Assembly (NCBI RefSeq): GCF_018260555.1
Contig: NZ_JAGLBB010000007.1
Coordinates: forward strand, 1-61,392
Source of the DNA: Deinococcus sp.
GTDB lineage: Bacteria > Deinococcota > Deinococci > Deinococcales > Deinococcaceae
Reading direction: 5' to 3'
Length of the DNA: 61,392 bases
Shown one piece after another: positions 17,708 through 25,376 of the stretch. The translations under genes and the position numbers were made by a program. Under the pieces are notes generated by a model. The model was not told where the DNA came from and made no database searches. It saw only the letters and a list, made by a program, of their open reading frames with translations. Position 1 is the first letter of the stretch. Each line of letters opens with the position of its first letter.

Positions 17708-18436
17708 ATGCCGCGCACCCCGCCCACTGTCACTGATCCCCAGGCCCGACTGGAGGCCGCCCTGCCCGCCGCACTGAAGCGGATTCGTGAGACGCCCGGC
17801 GTGCTGGGGGCGCTGTGGTGCGGCAGCGCCGCGCGCGGTGAGGCGAACGCGCACAGCGACCTGGATTTGCATGTGCTGGTGGAAGGCGACCGGCGCTGGC
17901 GGGCGAATTACGTGGTGGACGGCGTGCCGGTCGAGGTGTTTCACAACCCGGTGCGTAAGGTCCGGGCGATGTTCGCCGCCGCTCAGGGGGACACCATCGC
18001 CATGTTCGCCGAGGGCCGGACCGTGCTGCCGCACCCGGAACTGGGTGCCCTGACCGCCGAGGCCCGCGCCCTGTACGCCGCCGGTCCCGCCCCGCGTCCC
18101 CTGACAGGACAGGAGCGCTTCCGGCTGATCGACGAGGTCATGGACGCCCGCGCCCTGGCCGACGCGGGAGACCCGCTGCACGTCCTGGTGGCCTGCCGCG
18201 CGGCGGAACAGGCCCTGGAAGGCCTGTTCGGTGTGCGCGGCTGGTGGCGGGTCAAGCCCCAGCGCTGGCTGCCCACCCTGGAGGCCCGCGACCCGGCCGC
18301 CGCCCACGACCTGCGCGCGCTGCTGACCACCCCGGACGCCGGGGCGCGGCAATCGGCACTCGAAGCCCTGGCCGTCCGCGTGACCGGTGACCTGACGTAT
18401 GAGGAGGGCGGCAGCGACCCGGTGCCAGTGGTGTAA
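17708..18436 (+). CDS. Nucleotidyltransferase-domain protein
   Basis: 242 residues from ATG 17708, which follows TATCTT by 7 nt. The pol-beta-type nucleotidyltransferase motif is at about 38-55: W-C-G-S-A-A-R-G-E-A-N-A-H-S-D-L-D-L-H, with the two catalytic Asp. A third acidic position is probably in V-P-V-E-V-F. The C-terminal helical half (A-E-Q-A-L-E-G-L-F) resembles HEPN/kanamycin-nucleotidyltransferase accessory domains. Substrate unknown. Its TAA stop shares its last A with the first base of a dispersed repeat. Confidence 0.83.
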   Translation: MPRTPPTVTDPQARLEAALPAALKRIRETPGVLGALWCGSAARGEANAHSDLDLHVLVEGDRRWRANYVVDGVPVEVFHNPVRKVRAMFAAAQGDTIAMFAEGRTVLPHPELGALTAEARALYAAGPAPRPLTGQERFRLIDEVMDARALADAGDPLHVLVACRAAEQALEGLFGVRGWWRVKPQRWLPTLEARDPAAAHDLRALLTTPDAGARQSALEALAVRVTGDLTYEEGGSDPVPVV

Positions 18437-18570
18437 TACGGACTGCGCTCCACTGCGCCACAGTCGGGAAGACACCGCCTGCGGCTCCATACCGCCCAAT
18501 CTGTCTGTTGTTCCTGCTCGCTTCAACCGGACTGAACGATCTTTGCAGCCCATTCAACCCGGAGCCCGTA
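18436..18570 (-). repeat. 135 bp TIR repeat, diverged at one end
   Basis: Starts ATACGGACTGCGCTCCACTG immediately on the last base of the preceding stop codon. The distal end has a variant hairpin region (CAACCGGACTGAACG, CCATTCAACCC) and ends GGAGCCCGTA. 135 bp. Confidence 0.82.
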
Positions 18571-18614
18571 GGGGCTAAGGTTTCCGTCAGAGCCGTCCCG
18601 GTACCCTGACGGGC

Positions 18615-19427
18615 ATGATCGAGGTCAGTGGATACACCAAACGCTACGGGCGGCACGAGGCTGTCAGTGACCTGAGTTTCACCGTGCAGCCCGGCGCCGT
18701 GTTCGGCCTGCTGGGCAGTAACGGGGCGGGGAAGACCACCACCATCCGCGCGCTGGTCGGCCTGACCCGCCCGACGGGCGGCACCGTGCGCGTGGCGGGT
18801 TTCGATGTCTGGAAGGACCCCCTGAAGGCCAAGGCGGCGTTCGGGTACATCCCGGACCGCCCGTACCTGTACGGCAAACTGACCGCGCGGGAACTGCTGC
18901 GCTTCGTGACCCAGCTGTATCAGATGTCCAATTCAGATACCGAGATCGACCGCTGGCTGGAGTTCTTCCGCCTGCGCGACTTCGGGAATGAACTGATCGA
19001 GACGTACTCGCACGGCATGCGGCAGAAGGTCGCCATCATCGCCGCGCTGCTGCCCGACCCACCCGTGCTGATCGTGGACGAACCCATGGTGGGCCTCGAC
19101 CCGCACGCCGCGCGGCAGGTCCGTGACCTCCTGCGCGCGCATGCCGACCGGGGCCGCACGGTGCTGCTCACCACGCACTCGCTGCCGCTGGCCGAGGCGG
19201 TCTGCGACCGGCTGGTCGTGCTGGACCGCGGGAGGGTGCTGGGCCAGGGCACCATGGATGACCTGCGCGCCCGCACGGGCACCGAGGCCGGAGGCGTGCA
19301 CGGCGACAGTCTGGAACGCATCTTCTTCCGCCTGATCGAGGAGGAGCAGGCCGCAGCGCAGGCCGGGGGGCAGGCCGGGGGGCAGGACCACGCCGGGGGC
19401 CAGACCGGAGTGTCGGAGCGCGCGTGA
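18615..19427 (+). CDS. ABC transporter ATP-binding protein
   Basis: 270 residues. ATG 18615 stands 7 nt behind TACCCT (leaderless geometry). Walker A is G-S-N-G-A-G-K-T-T-T (Lys40), the signature is Y-S-H-G-M-R-Q-K-V, Walker B is V-L-I-V-D-E-P-M-V-G-L-D-P, and the H-loop is in T-T-H-S-L-P. The class resembles the exporter ATPases of NodI/CcmA type. A Gly/Gln-rich tail (A-G-G-Q repeats) closes the protein. It overlaps the permease gene by GTGA. Confidence 0.95.
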   Translation: MIEVSGYTKRYGRHEAVSDLSFTVQPGAVFGLLGSNGAGKTTTIRALVGLTRPTGGTVRVAGFDVWKDPLKAKAAFGYIPDRPYLYGKLTARELLRFVTQLYQMSNSDTEIDRWLEFFRLRDFGNELIETYSHGMRQKVAIIAALLPDPPVLIVDEPMVGLDPHAARQVRDLLRAHADRGRTVLLTTHSLPLAEAVCDRLVVLDRGRVLGQGTMDDLRARTGTEAGGVHGDSLERIFFRLIEEEQAAAQAGGQAGGQDHAGGQTGVSERA

Positions 19428-21133
19428 GCACCGCTCCCACGCAGGCGTCCGCTCCCGCTCCGGCGTCCGCGCGACCGGCCCGGCCCAGCCTGCTGCGCGT
19501 GAAACTGCTGTCCCTGCGGCACACCCTGCAACGCGGCCCGAAATGGGGGTACGCGCTGGTCGGTACGCTCGCCCTGCTGCTGGTCGTGGGCGAGGTGAGC
19601 GGCACCTGGCGGGCCCTGACTTTCCTGGGCGGCTTCGGGGACATCGGCACGAACGTGTTCGCGCGCGTCCTGGAAATCGGTCTGATCACCCTTGCCAGCG
19701 GCGTGACCTTCAGCGCCACCACCGCCGCCATCAGTACGCTGTACCTGAGTGACGACCTGAACTTCCTGCTCACGCAGCCCGTTCCCACCTGGCGGGTGTT
19801 TGCCCTGAAGTTCAGCGAGACCTTCCTGAACGCCGCGCTCGTCCCGGTCTTCCTGACGCTGCCGCTGCTGCTGACGGTCGCCGCGTACTTTCACGCGCCC
19901 GCCTGGGCGTACCCGGTCATGCTGCTCGCCGACCTGCTGGTGTTCGCCGCGCCCGTCGGCCTGGGCGCGCTGCTGGCCGTCGCCCTGATGCGCTTCGCGC
20001 CGGTCGGCCGGGTCCGCGAGGTCAGTACCGCGCTGGGCGTCCTGATCAGCGCCGGACTGGTGTACGCCATCCGCGCCCTGCGCCCCGAAGTGCTCGTCCA
20101 GAAACTTCAGGACCCCGGCCAGGTCGAGGTCCTGCTGCGTGACTTCGCCGGGCCGTCCAGCCCGCTGCTGCCGCCCTCCTGGGCCGCGCAGGGCATCTGG
20201 CAGGCCGCGCACGGACACCTCGCCGCGCCCCTGCTGCCCCTGCTGATCCTGACGGGCGCGCTCCTGCTGTCCGCCACGCTGCTCGCCACGAAGGCCTACC
20301 AGGAAGGCTGGGCGCGCGCCCTGGATGCCAGCACCCCCCGCCTGGACCCCACCCCCCGCCGCGCCGGACGCACCGAACGCCTGCTGGCCCGCCTCGGCCC
20401 CGGCGGCGCACTGGCCGCCAAGGACCTGCGCGTCACGCTGCGCGACCCCACCCAGTGGAGCCAGCTGCTCGTCGTCGTCGCGCTGGCCGGCGTGTATCTC
20501 GTCAGCGTCAAGGCCGTGCCCATTCCGGTGCCGCAGTTCCGGGGCATCCTCGGGTACATCCAGCTGGCCTTCCAGGGGTTCATCATCGCCGGCATCGCCG
20601 TGCGCCTCGCCTTCCCCGCCGTGTCCACCGAGGCGAAGGCGTACTGGCTGCTGCGAACCGCGCCCATCGACCCGCGCCAGATCGTCCTCAGCAAGTTCCT
20701 GGGCGTGCTGCCCGTCACGCTCACGGTCGGCCTCGTCATGGGCGTCGCCAGCGCCCTGAGCATGAGCCTCGGCCCCACCCTGCTGCTGCTCAGCGTACTC
20801 GTCAGCGTCAGCAACGCCTTCGTCATCACCGCGCTCGGCGTCGGCCTGGGCGCCGCCGCCCCCAAATTCGATGCGGACAACCCCGCCGAGATCGGCGTCA
20901 GCCCCGGCGGCCTGGCCTTCATGGGCCTCAGCCTCGCCTACTCCGTGCTGTGCCTGCTGCTGCTCGCCCGTCCCGCCGCCGGCAGCGTCCTGCGCCCCGA
21001 CCTGTACCCCGGCTACAGCGCCCTGACCACCCCCGAAGGCATCCTGGGCTTGACCGGACTGCTCGTCGCCACCGTCCTCGGCACCTACCTCAGCCTGCGC
21101 ACCGGCTGGCACAGGCTCGACCGGCTGGAGTGA
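19424..21133 (+). CDS. ABC exporter membrane protein (permease)
   Basis: 569 residues from GTG 19424, overlapping the ATPase stop by 4 bp. About twelve to fourteen hydrophobic helices. The size and organisation (a long cytoplasmic loop around residues 300-330 with R-R-A-G-R-T-E-R-L-L) resemble the putative ABC exporter permeases that pair with CcmA-like ATPases. Substrate unknown. Together with the upstream ATPase it should form a complete exporter. Confidence 0.88.
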   Translation: MSTAPTQASAPAPASARPARPSLLRVKLLSLRHTLQRGPKWGYALVGTLALLLVVGEVSGTWRALTFLGGFGDIGTNVFARVLEIGLITLASGVTFSATTAAISTLYLSDDLNFLLTQPVPTWRVFALKFSETFLNAALVPVFLTLPLLLTVAAYFHAPAWAYPVMLLADLLVFAAPVGLGALLAVALMRFAPVGRVREVSTALGVLISAGLVYAIRALRPEVLVQKLQDPGQVEVLLRDFAGPSSPLLPPSWAAQGIWQAAHGHLAAPLLPLLILTGALLLSATLLATKAYQEGWARALDASTPRLDPTPRRAGRTERLLARLGPGGALAAKDLRVTLRDPTQWSQLLVVVALAGVYLVSVKAVPIPVPQFRGILGYIQLAFQGFIIAGIAVRLAFPAVSTEAKAYWLLRTAPIDPRQIVLSKFLGVLPVTLTVGLVMGVASALSMSLGPTLLLLSVLVSVSNAFVITALGVGLGAAAPKFDADNPAEIGVSPGGLAFMGLSLAYSVLCLLLLARPAAGSVLRPDLYPGYSALTTPEGILGLTGLLVATVLGTYLSLRTGWHRLDRLE

Positions 21134-21140
21134 GCGTCAG

Positions 21141-21180
21141 GGCGGGTTCCGGGCGTGAAGTGGATAACCCGCTGGCGTTC
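21141..21180 (+). repeat. Third repeat module (GGGTTCCGGGCGTG type), copy 1
   Basis: GGCGGGTTCCGGGCGTGAAG followed by TGGATAACCCGC. The same module occurs at about 26938, 48371, 51805 and 59403. It is fused directly to a 135 bp repeat that starts 3 bp downstream. Confidence 0.65.
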
Positions 21181-21182
21181 TG

Positions 21183-21317
21183 ATACGGATGGCGCTCCAC
21201 TGCGCCACAGTCGGAAGGGCGCCGCCTGCGGCTTCATACCGCCCAGTCCGTCTGCTGTTCCCACTCGCATCCGCTCGGATTGATTCAGAACTGCACTGAA
21301 TCACTCGGAATCCGTAT
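21183..21317 (-). repeat. 135 bp TIR repeat, complete copy plus an extra terminal remnant
   Basis: Starts ATACGGATGGCGCTCCACTG and ends CACTCGGAATCCGTAT, 135 bp. Immediately after it, 21318-21349 ends again in ACGGAATCCGTATCA, the remnant of a second repeat end. In 21350-21458 I see only an 8 bp hairpin GTGCGCCG / CGGCGCAC (21413-21441) downstream of the CASDH-type gene. Confidence 0.92.
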
Positions 21318-21458
21318 GGGTTTTCAGCGAAACAGACGGAATCCGTATCAGGTCGCCGCGCACGCCGCCACCGACTGACGCGGCCCTCCCGTCAGGCCAG
21401 TGGGAACAGGAAGTGCGCCGTCCGGTGATGGCGCGGCGCACGGTCCTGACGCTTGTGT

Positions 21459-22676
21459 TCAGTCCTTGACGAGTTCGATGTCGGTCAGTTCGCTGATGGG
21501 CAGGCCCCACTTGTTCATGGCGTCGAAGAAGGGATCGGGGTCGAGCTGTTCGACGTTCCACACGCCTTCTTTCATCCACTCGCCCTGAAGCATCAGCATG
21601 GCGCCGATCATGGCGGGTACGCCGGTGGTGTAGCTGACGCCCTGCGCCTGCACTTCGCGGTAGCAGTCGGCGTGATCCTTGACGTTGTACACGAAGTGCA
21701 CCTTGGGCTGGCCGTCCTTGCCGATGCCCTTGGCCTGCACGCCGATGCAGGTCTGCCCGCTGTACCCGGCTGCCAGGGATTCGGGGACGGGCAGCACGGC
21801 TTTCAGGAACTCGATCGGGGCGACTTTCATGCCGCGGAAGTCGATGGGTTCGATGGAGGTCATGCCGATGCCTTCAAGGACGTTCAGGTGCTTGATGTAC
21901 GCGTCGCCGAAGGTCATCCAGAAGCGGGCGCGTTTGATGGTCGGGAAGTGCTTGACGAGGGATTCGAGTTCCTCGTGGTACAGCACGTAGCTCTTGCGGG
22001 TGGCGACCTTGGGGTAGTAGATGTCCTGGCTGATTTCCAGGGGCTGCGTTTCGATCCACTCGCCGTTCTCGTAGTAGCGGCCGTTGGCGGTGATCTCGCG
22101 GATGTTGATTTCCGGGTTGAAGTTGGTGGCGAAGGCCTTGCCGTGGTTGCCGTTGTTGCAGTCCACGATGTCCAGGTAGTGGATTTCCTGGAAGTGGTGC
22201 TTGGCGTGCCAGGCGGTGAACGCCTGCGTGGCGCCGGGATCAAAGCCGCAGCCGAGCAGCGCCATCAGGCCCTTTTCCCTGAAGCGGTCCTGGTACGCCC
22301 ACTGCCAGGAGTACTCGAACTTGGCGACGTCCTTGGGTTCGTAGTTGGCGGTGTCCAGGTAGTGCACGCCGGTTTCCAGGCAGGCGTCCATGATGGTCAG
22401 GTCCTGGTAGGGCAGGGCGACGTTGATGACCATCTTCGGTCCGAAGTCTCTGATCAGCTTCACGAGATCGGGGACGTTGTCGGCATCGACCGTGGCGGTG
22501 GTGAACACGGCCCGGCTGTCAGGCATGTGCTCCTTGATTTCGGCGACGATCTTGTCGGCCTTGGCGACGGTGCGCGTGGCGATCAGCACTTCCGTGAAGA
22601 CGCTGTCGTTCTGGGCGCATTTCTTGGCGACGACGTTGGCGACGCCGCCCGCTCCGATAATGATGACCTTGCTCAT
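21459..22676 (-). CDS. Saccharopine dehydrogenase-family protein, carboxynorspermidine synthase type
   Basis: 405 residues from ATG 22676. An in-frame ATG 9 bp upstream lies inside the -10 and is unlikely. N-terminal Rossmann motif: V-I-I-I-G-A-G-G-V-A-N-V-V-A. The features V-I-N-V-A-L-P-Y-Q-D-L, G-V-H-Y-L-D-T-A-N-Y-E, G-C-G-F-D-P-G-A-T-Q-A-F and the D-C-N-N-G-N-H segment match carboxy(nor)spermidine dehydrogenases rather than fungal saccharopine reductases. The reaction would reductively join aspartate semialdehyde to a diamine on the way to (nor)spermidine. TAAGAT lies 7 nt before the ATG, so the mRNA is probably leaderless. Divergent from the next gene across a 55 bp spacer. Confidence 0.9.
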   Translation of the reverse strand: MSKVIIIGAGGVANVVAKKCAQNDSVFTEVLIATRTVAKADKIVAEIKEHMPDSRAVFTTATVDADNVPDLVKLIRDFGPKMVINVALPYQDLTIMDACLETGVHYLDTANYEPKDVAKFEYSWQWAYQDRFREKGLMALLGCGFDPGATQAFTAWHAKHHFQEIHYLDIVDCNNGNHGKAFATNFNPEINIREITANGRYYENGEWIETQPLEISQDIYYPKVATRKSYVLYHEELESLVKHFPTIKRARFWMTFGDAYIKHLNVLEGIGMTSIEPIDFRGMKVAPIEFLKAVLPVPESLAAGYSGQTCIGVQAKGIGKDGQPKVHFVYNVKDHADCYREVQAQGVSYTTGVPAMIGAMLMLQGEWMKEGVWNVEQLDPDPFFDAMNKWGLPISELTDIELVKD

Positions 22677-22683
22677 GGCGGGC

Positions 22684-22724
22684 ATCTTAGCGTGCCGGGT
22701 GTGGCCCGCTGGTCAGGGTAGGGT
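22684..22724. promoter_or_regulatory. Back-to-back -10 elements of two divergent leaderless genes
   Basis: Minus-strand TAAGAT (22689-22684) lies 7 nt before ATG 22676. Plus-strand TAGGGT (22719-22724) lies 7 nt before GTG 22732. Neither gene has a Shine-Dalgarno, and no clear -35 is visible. Confidence 0.5.
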
Positions 22725-22731
22725 GTGGGGT

Positions 22732-23238
22732 GTGAGCAAGCGTCCCGGTCAGATCAGACAGAAAGCCCAGTCCCATCAGCAGGCCCACTCCAGCCAGCAG
22801 GCCCACTCCAGCCAGCAGGCCCACTCCAGCCAGCAGGCCCAGTCCACCGGGAAGGCCCGGCCCGGCGGGAGCGGTCCGTCCGGAGCGGCGAGCGGCGTGC
22901 GGGAGGTGACGCCAGAGATGCGGGCGCGGACGCTCAGAACGTTCGTGTGGGTGATGGTGGGGTTCGCGGCGGGGATCGCGCTGATGGTCGCGGTGCTGTC
23001 GGCGCAGGGGCGGGCGCTGCGGGGGTATGCGGGGCGGGTGCAGGCGGCGGTGCTGGCAACCGGGCCGTCCGCGAACGTGTCGTACGGGCAGCCGTGCGTG
23101 GACGCCCTGCCGGGGGCGCTCCCGCCCGGGGTGCTGGACTGTGACGTGCAGGTCAGCAGCGGGCAGGTGTCGGTCCTGATGCAGCTGGAGCGTGACCGGG
23201 AGTACCGGCTGGCACCGAAAGCGGCCGCCGGGCCGTGA
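22732..23238 (+). CDS. Hypothetical single-pass membrane protein with Gln/His/Ser repeats
   Basis: 168 residues from GTG 22732. The cytoplasmic N-terminus carries a four-fold A-H-S-S-Q-Q repeat encoded by an 18 bp DNA tandem repeat (about 22782-22850), then a Gly/Pro/Ser-rich linker. One transmembrane helix (T-F-V-W-V-M-V-G-F-A-A-G-I-A-L-M-V-A-V-L) is followed by an outer domain of about 70 residues with two Cys (Q-P-C-V-D and L-D-C-D), probably disulfide-bonded. No family recognised. The start is fixed by the -10 spacing. Confidence 0.62.
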   Translation: MSKRPGQIRQKAQSHQQAHSSQQAHSSQQAHSSQQAQSTGKARPGGSGPSGAASGVREVTPEMRARTLRTFVWVMVGFAAGIALMVAVLSAQGRALRGYAGRVQAAVLATGPSANVSYGQPCVDALPGALPPGVLDCDVQVSSGQVSVLMQLERDREYRLAPKAAAGP

Positions 23239-23282
23239 ACCAGACACCGTGAACCGGACACCGTGATTCTGGCGCCGTGAGG
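23235..23282 (+). repeat. 14 bp tandem repeat
   Basis: GTGAACCAGACACC, GTGAACCGGACACC and GTGATTCTGGCGCC, then GTGAGG: three and a half units of 14 bp beginning on the stop codon of the membrane-protein gene. Confidence 0.75.
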
Positions 23283-23481
23283 GTCGGCTCTCTGGCCGGA
23301 TTGGTCGGCCGAATGCTGGGTTGCGATCCGGATGAAGCTGGGCTTGACTCTTGACTTAGTGTTCCCTCACGCTGTTGAGAAGCCTTCCTATTAAGGTAGG
23401 GGGGTTCCGCGTCCATTCACCCATTTCCAGTCCACTCAGCAGCCCCCCCACTACAGGCACCCTTTCACACAGGAGAGCATC

Positions 23482-25107
23482 ATGCCCGACAAGAACATGC
23501 CCGGCCCGAAAGACACCGTATACGCACCCAACGAGTCCGCCGACATGAAGACCACCGCCCCCCAGGCCCCCCAGGGACGCCTGACCAACCACTCCGGCAA
23601 CGCCGCCCCCAGCAACACCAACAGCCTGACTGCCGGAGAGCGCGGCCCCGTGCTGCTGCAGGACTGGCACCTGCTCGAACGCATGGCGCACTTTAACCGC
23701 GAGCGCGTCCCCGAGCGCGTCGTGCATGCCAAGGGCAGTGGGGCTTTTGGCACCTTCCGCGTCACGCGCGCCATCCCGGAACTGACGGCCGCAGGGCTCT
23801 TCCAGAAGGAAGGCACGGAGTGCCGCATGCTGGCCCGCTTCAGCACCGTTGCCGGTGAACGCGGCTTCCCCGACACCGTCCGCGACCCGCGCGGGTTCGC
23901 GCTGAAGTTCTACACCGAGGACGGCAACTGGGACATGGTGGCCAACAACACGCCCATCTTCTTCGTGCGTGACCCCATCAAATTCCAGGATTTCATTCAC
24001 AGCCAGAAGCGCCACCCGGTCACGGGCCGCCGCAGCAACGCCATGCAGTTCGACTTCTGGGGCCTGCGCCCCGAGAGCCTGCACCAGGTCATGTACATGT
24101 TCGGCGACCGTGGCCTGCCGCGTTCCTACCGCTTCATGAACGGGTACTCCAGCCACACGTACAGCCTCTGGAACGAGCAGGGCGAACGCTTCTACGTCAA
24201 GTGGCACTTCCACACCCAGCAGGGCGTGCAGAACCTCACCGAGGACCTCGCCGCGAAGATCGCCTCCGAGAACGGCGACTACCATTTCCAGGACCTGTTT
24301 GACGCCATCGAGAAGGGTGACTTTCCCAAGTGGACCGTCAGCATTCAGGTCATGCCCGAAAAGGACGCCGAGACGTACCACATCAACCCCTTTGACCTCA
24401 CCAAGGTCTGGCCGCACGCCGACTACCCGCTCATGCAGGTCGGAGAGTTCGAACTGAACGAGAACCCCCAGAACTACTTCGCGCAGATCGAGCAGGCCGC
24501 CTTCGAGCCCAGCAACATGCCGCGCGGCTTCGGGGCCAGCCCCGACAAGATGCTCCAGGCTAGATTGATGAGCTACGCCGACGCCCACCGCTACCGCATC
24601 GGCATCAACTACGCCGCGCTGCCCGTGAACAAGGCCGCGTGCCCCGTCATGACCTACCACCGCGACGGCCAGACGCGTTTCGACGGGAACTTCGGCGGCA
24701 CGCCCGTGTACGAACCCAACTCGTACGGTGGCCCCGACGTGCCCCAGGACACCCTGCAAGAACCCCCCATGCCGCTGGGCAGCATGGCCGACCGCTTCGG
24801 CTGGCCCGAGGACGACGCCGACCTGTACGGCCAGCCCCGCGAGCTGTACCGCGTGATGAACGAGGCCGAACGCGGCCGCCTCGCCATGAACTTCGCCGGA
24901 GCCCTGGCGGGTGTGCCGGACTTCATCGTGGACCGCTTCGTGGGGCACCTGGAGAAAGTCTCGACTGAACTGTCCAGCGGTGTCCGCGACGGTATCGCCA
25001 AGAAACGCGCCCTGGGCAAACCCGAACTGACCGACCTGCTGACCGAAACGCACACCCACGCGGCGGGCGGCGACCAGAAACCCCAGATGGCCGTCAGCAC
25101 CGACTGA
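23482..25107 (+). CDS. katA: Catalase (monofunctional, haem)
   Basis: 541 residues from ATG 23482 with the ribosome-binding site CAGGAGAG. Catalytic His82 is in R-V-V-H-A-K-G-S-G-A-F-G, the distal Asn is in A-N-N-T-P-I-F-F (about 155), and the proximal haem-ligand Tyr365 is in R-L-M-S-Y-A-D-A-H-R-Y-R. It disproportionates hydrogen peroxide in the cytoplasm and corresponds to the major Deinococcus catalase. A -10-like TATTAA (23389-23394) and two tandem TTGACT boxes (23344, 23351) lie in the 240 bp upstream region. They do not line up in the standard spacing, so an activator may be needed. The stop codon runs into a 57 bp mini-repeat. Confidence 0.97.
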   Translation: MPDKNMPGPKDTVYAPNESADMKTTAPQAPQGRLTNHSGNAAPSNTNSLTAGERGPVLLQDWHLLERMAHFNRERVPERVVHAKGSGAFGTFRVTRAIPELTAAGLFQKEGTECRMLARFSTVAGERGFPDTVRDPRGFALKFYTEDGNWDMVANNTPIFFVRDPIKFQDFIHSQKRHPVTGRRSNAMQFDFWGLRPESLHQVMYMFGDRGLPRSYRFMNGYSSHTYSLWNEQGERFYVKWHFHTQQGVQNLTEDLAAKIASENGDYHFQDLFDAIEKGDFPKWTVSIQVMPEKDAETYHINPFDLTKVWPHADYPLMQVGEFELNENPQNYFAQIEQAAFEPSNMPRGFGASPDKMLQARLMSYADAHRYRIGINYAALPVNKAACPVMTYHRDGQTRFDGNFGGTPVYEPNSYGGPDVPQDTLQEPPMPLGSMADRFGWPEDDADLYGQPRELYRVMNEAERGRLAMNFAGALAGVPDFIVDRFVGHLEKVSTELSSGVRDGIAKKRALGKPELTDLLTETHTHAAGGDQKPQMAVSTD

Positions 25108-25163
25108 TACGGACCTTCGGTTGAGTGGTGTGCAGAACCACTCAACCGGAGCGGAATCCGTAT
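25107..25163 (+). repeat. 57 bp minimal form of the TIR repeat
   Basis: ATACGGACC at the left and GGAATCCGTAT at the right flank a single perfect 12 bp hairpin, CGGTTGAGTGGT / ACCACTCAACCG, with a 7 nt loop. The whole interior of the normal element is absent. The first base is the last base of the katA stop codon. Confidence 0.85.
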
Positions 25164-25223
25164 CACCCGCAGGCCCGATCAGATAACCACATCAGACGAC
25201 CATATCGGACGACCATAGGATGT

Positions 25224-25291
25224 GAAGCACACAGGTGGACCCTGGGCGAAAACCCGGAGGCCCGCCTGTGTGCTTCTGGCGTCCTCTTTTT
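25224..25291 (+). ncRNA. Long hairpin with T-run between katA and aroA (candidate small RNA or leader)
   Basis: GAAGCACACAGGTGG (25224-25238) pairs with CCGCCTGTGTGCTTC (25262-25276), one mismatch, with an inner CCTGGG / CCCGG helix. A run of five T lies 10 nt further on (25287-25291). Just upstream, GACGACCATA is repeated directly and followed by a -10-like TAGGAT (25216-25221). It could be a small RNA, a terminator for katA, or an aroA leader structure. aroA has its own -10 (25365-25370), so the last is less likely. Confidence 0.35.
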
Positions 25292-25376
25292 CCGATCCTG
25301 GCGAGCCGCTTCCCGCTGGCCACCCTTCCTGTACAGCGGCCCCCTTCGTTGCTGATAGGCAGGCTAGGCTGGCCCC

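Noticed and set aside
18920..21112. Long antisense frame opposite the ABC transporter genes
   Set aside because: Glu/Gln/Gly-rich shadow of membrane-helix codons with no recognisable domain.
23344..23394. Standard sigma70 promoter for katA from the TTGACT boxes and TATTAA
   Set aside because: The spacing between either TTGACT and TATTAA is about 33-40 bp rather than 16-18, so I do not annotate a defined promoter.
25365..25370. aroA expression through the upstream hairpin as an attenuator
   Set aside because: A -10 box with leaderless spacing lies downstream of the hairpin directly before aroA, so the hairpin need not be in the aroA mRNA.
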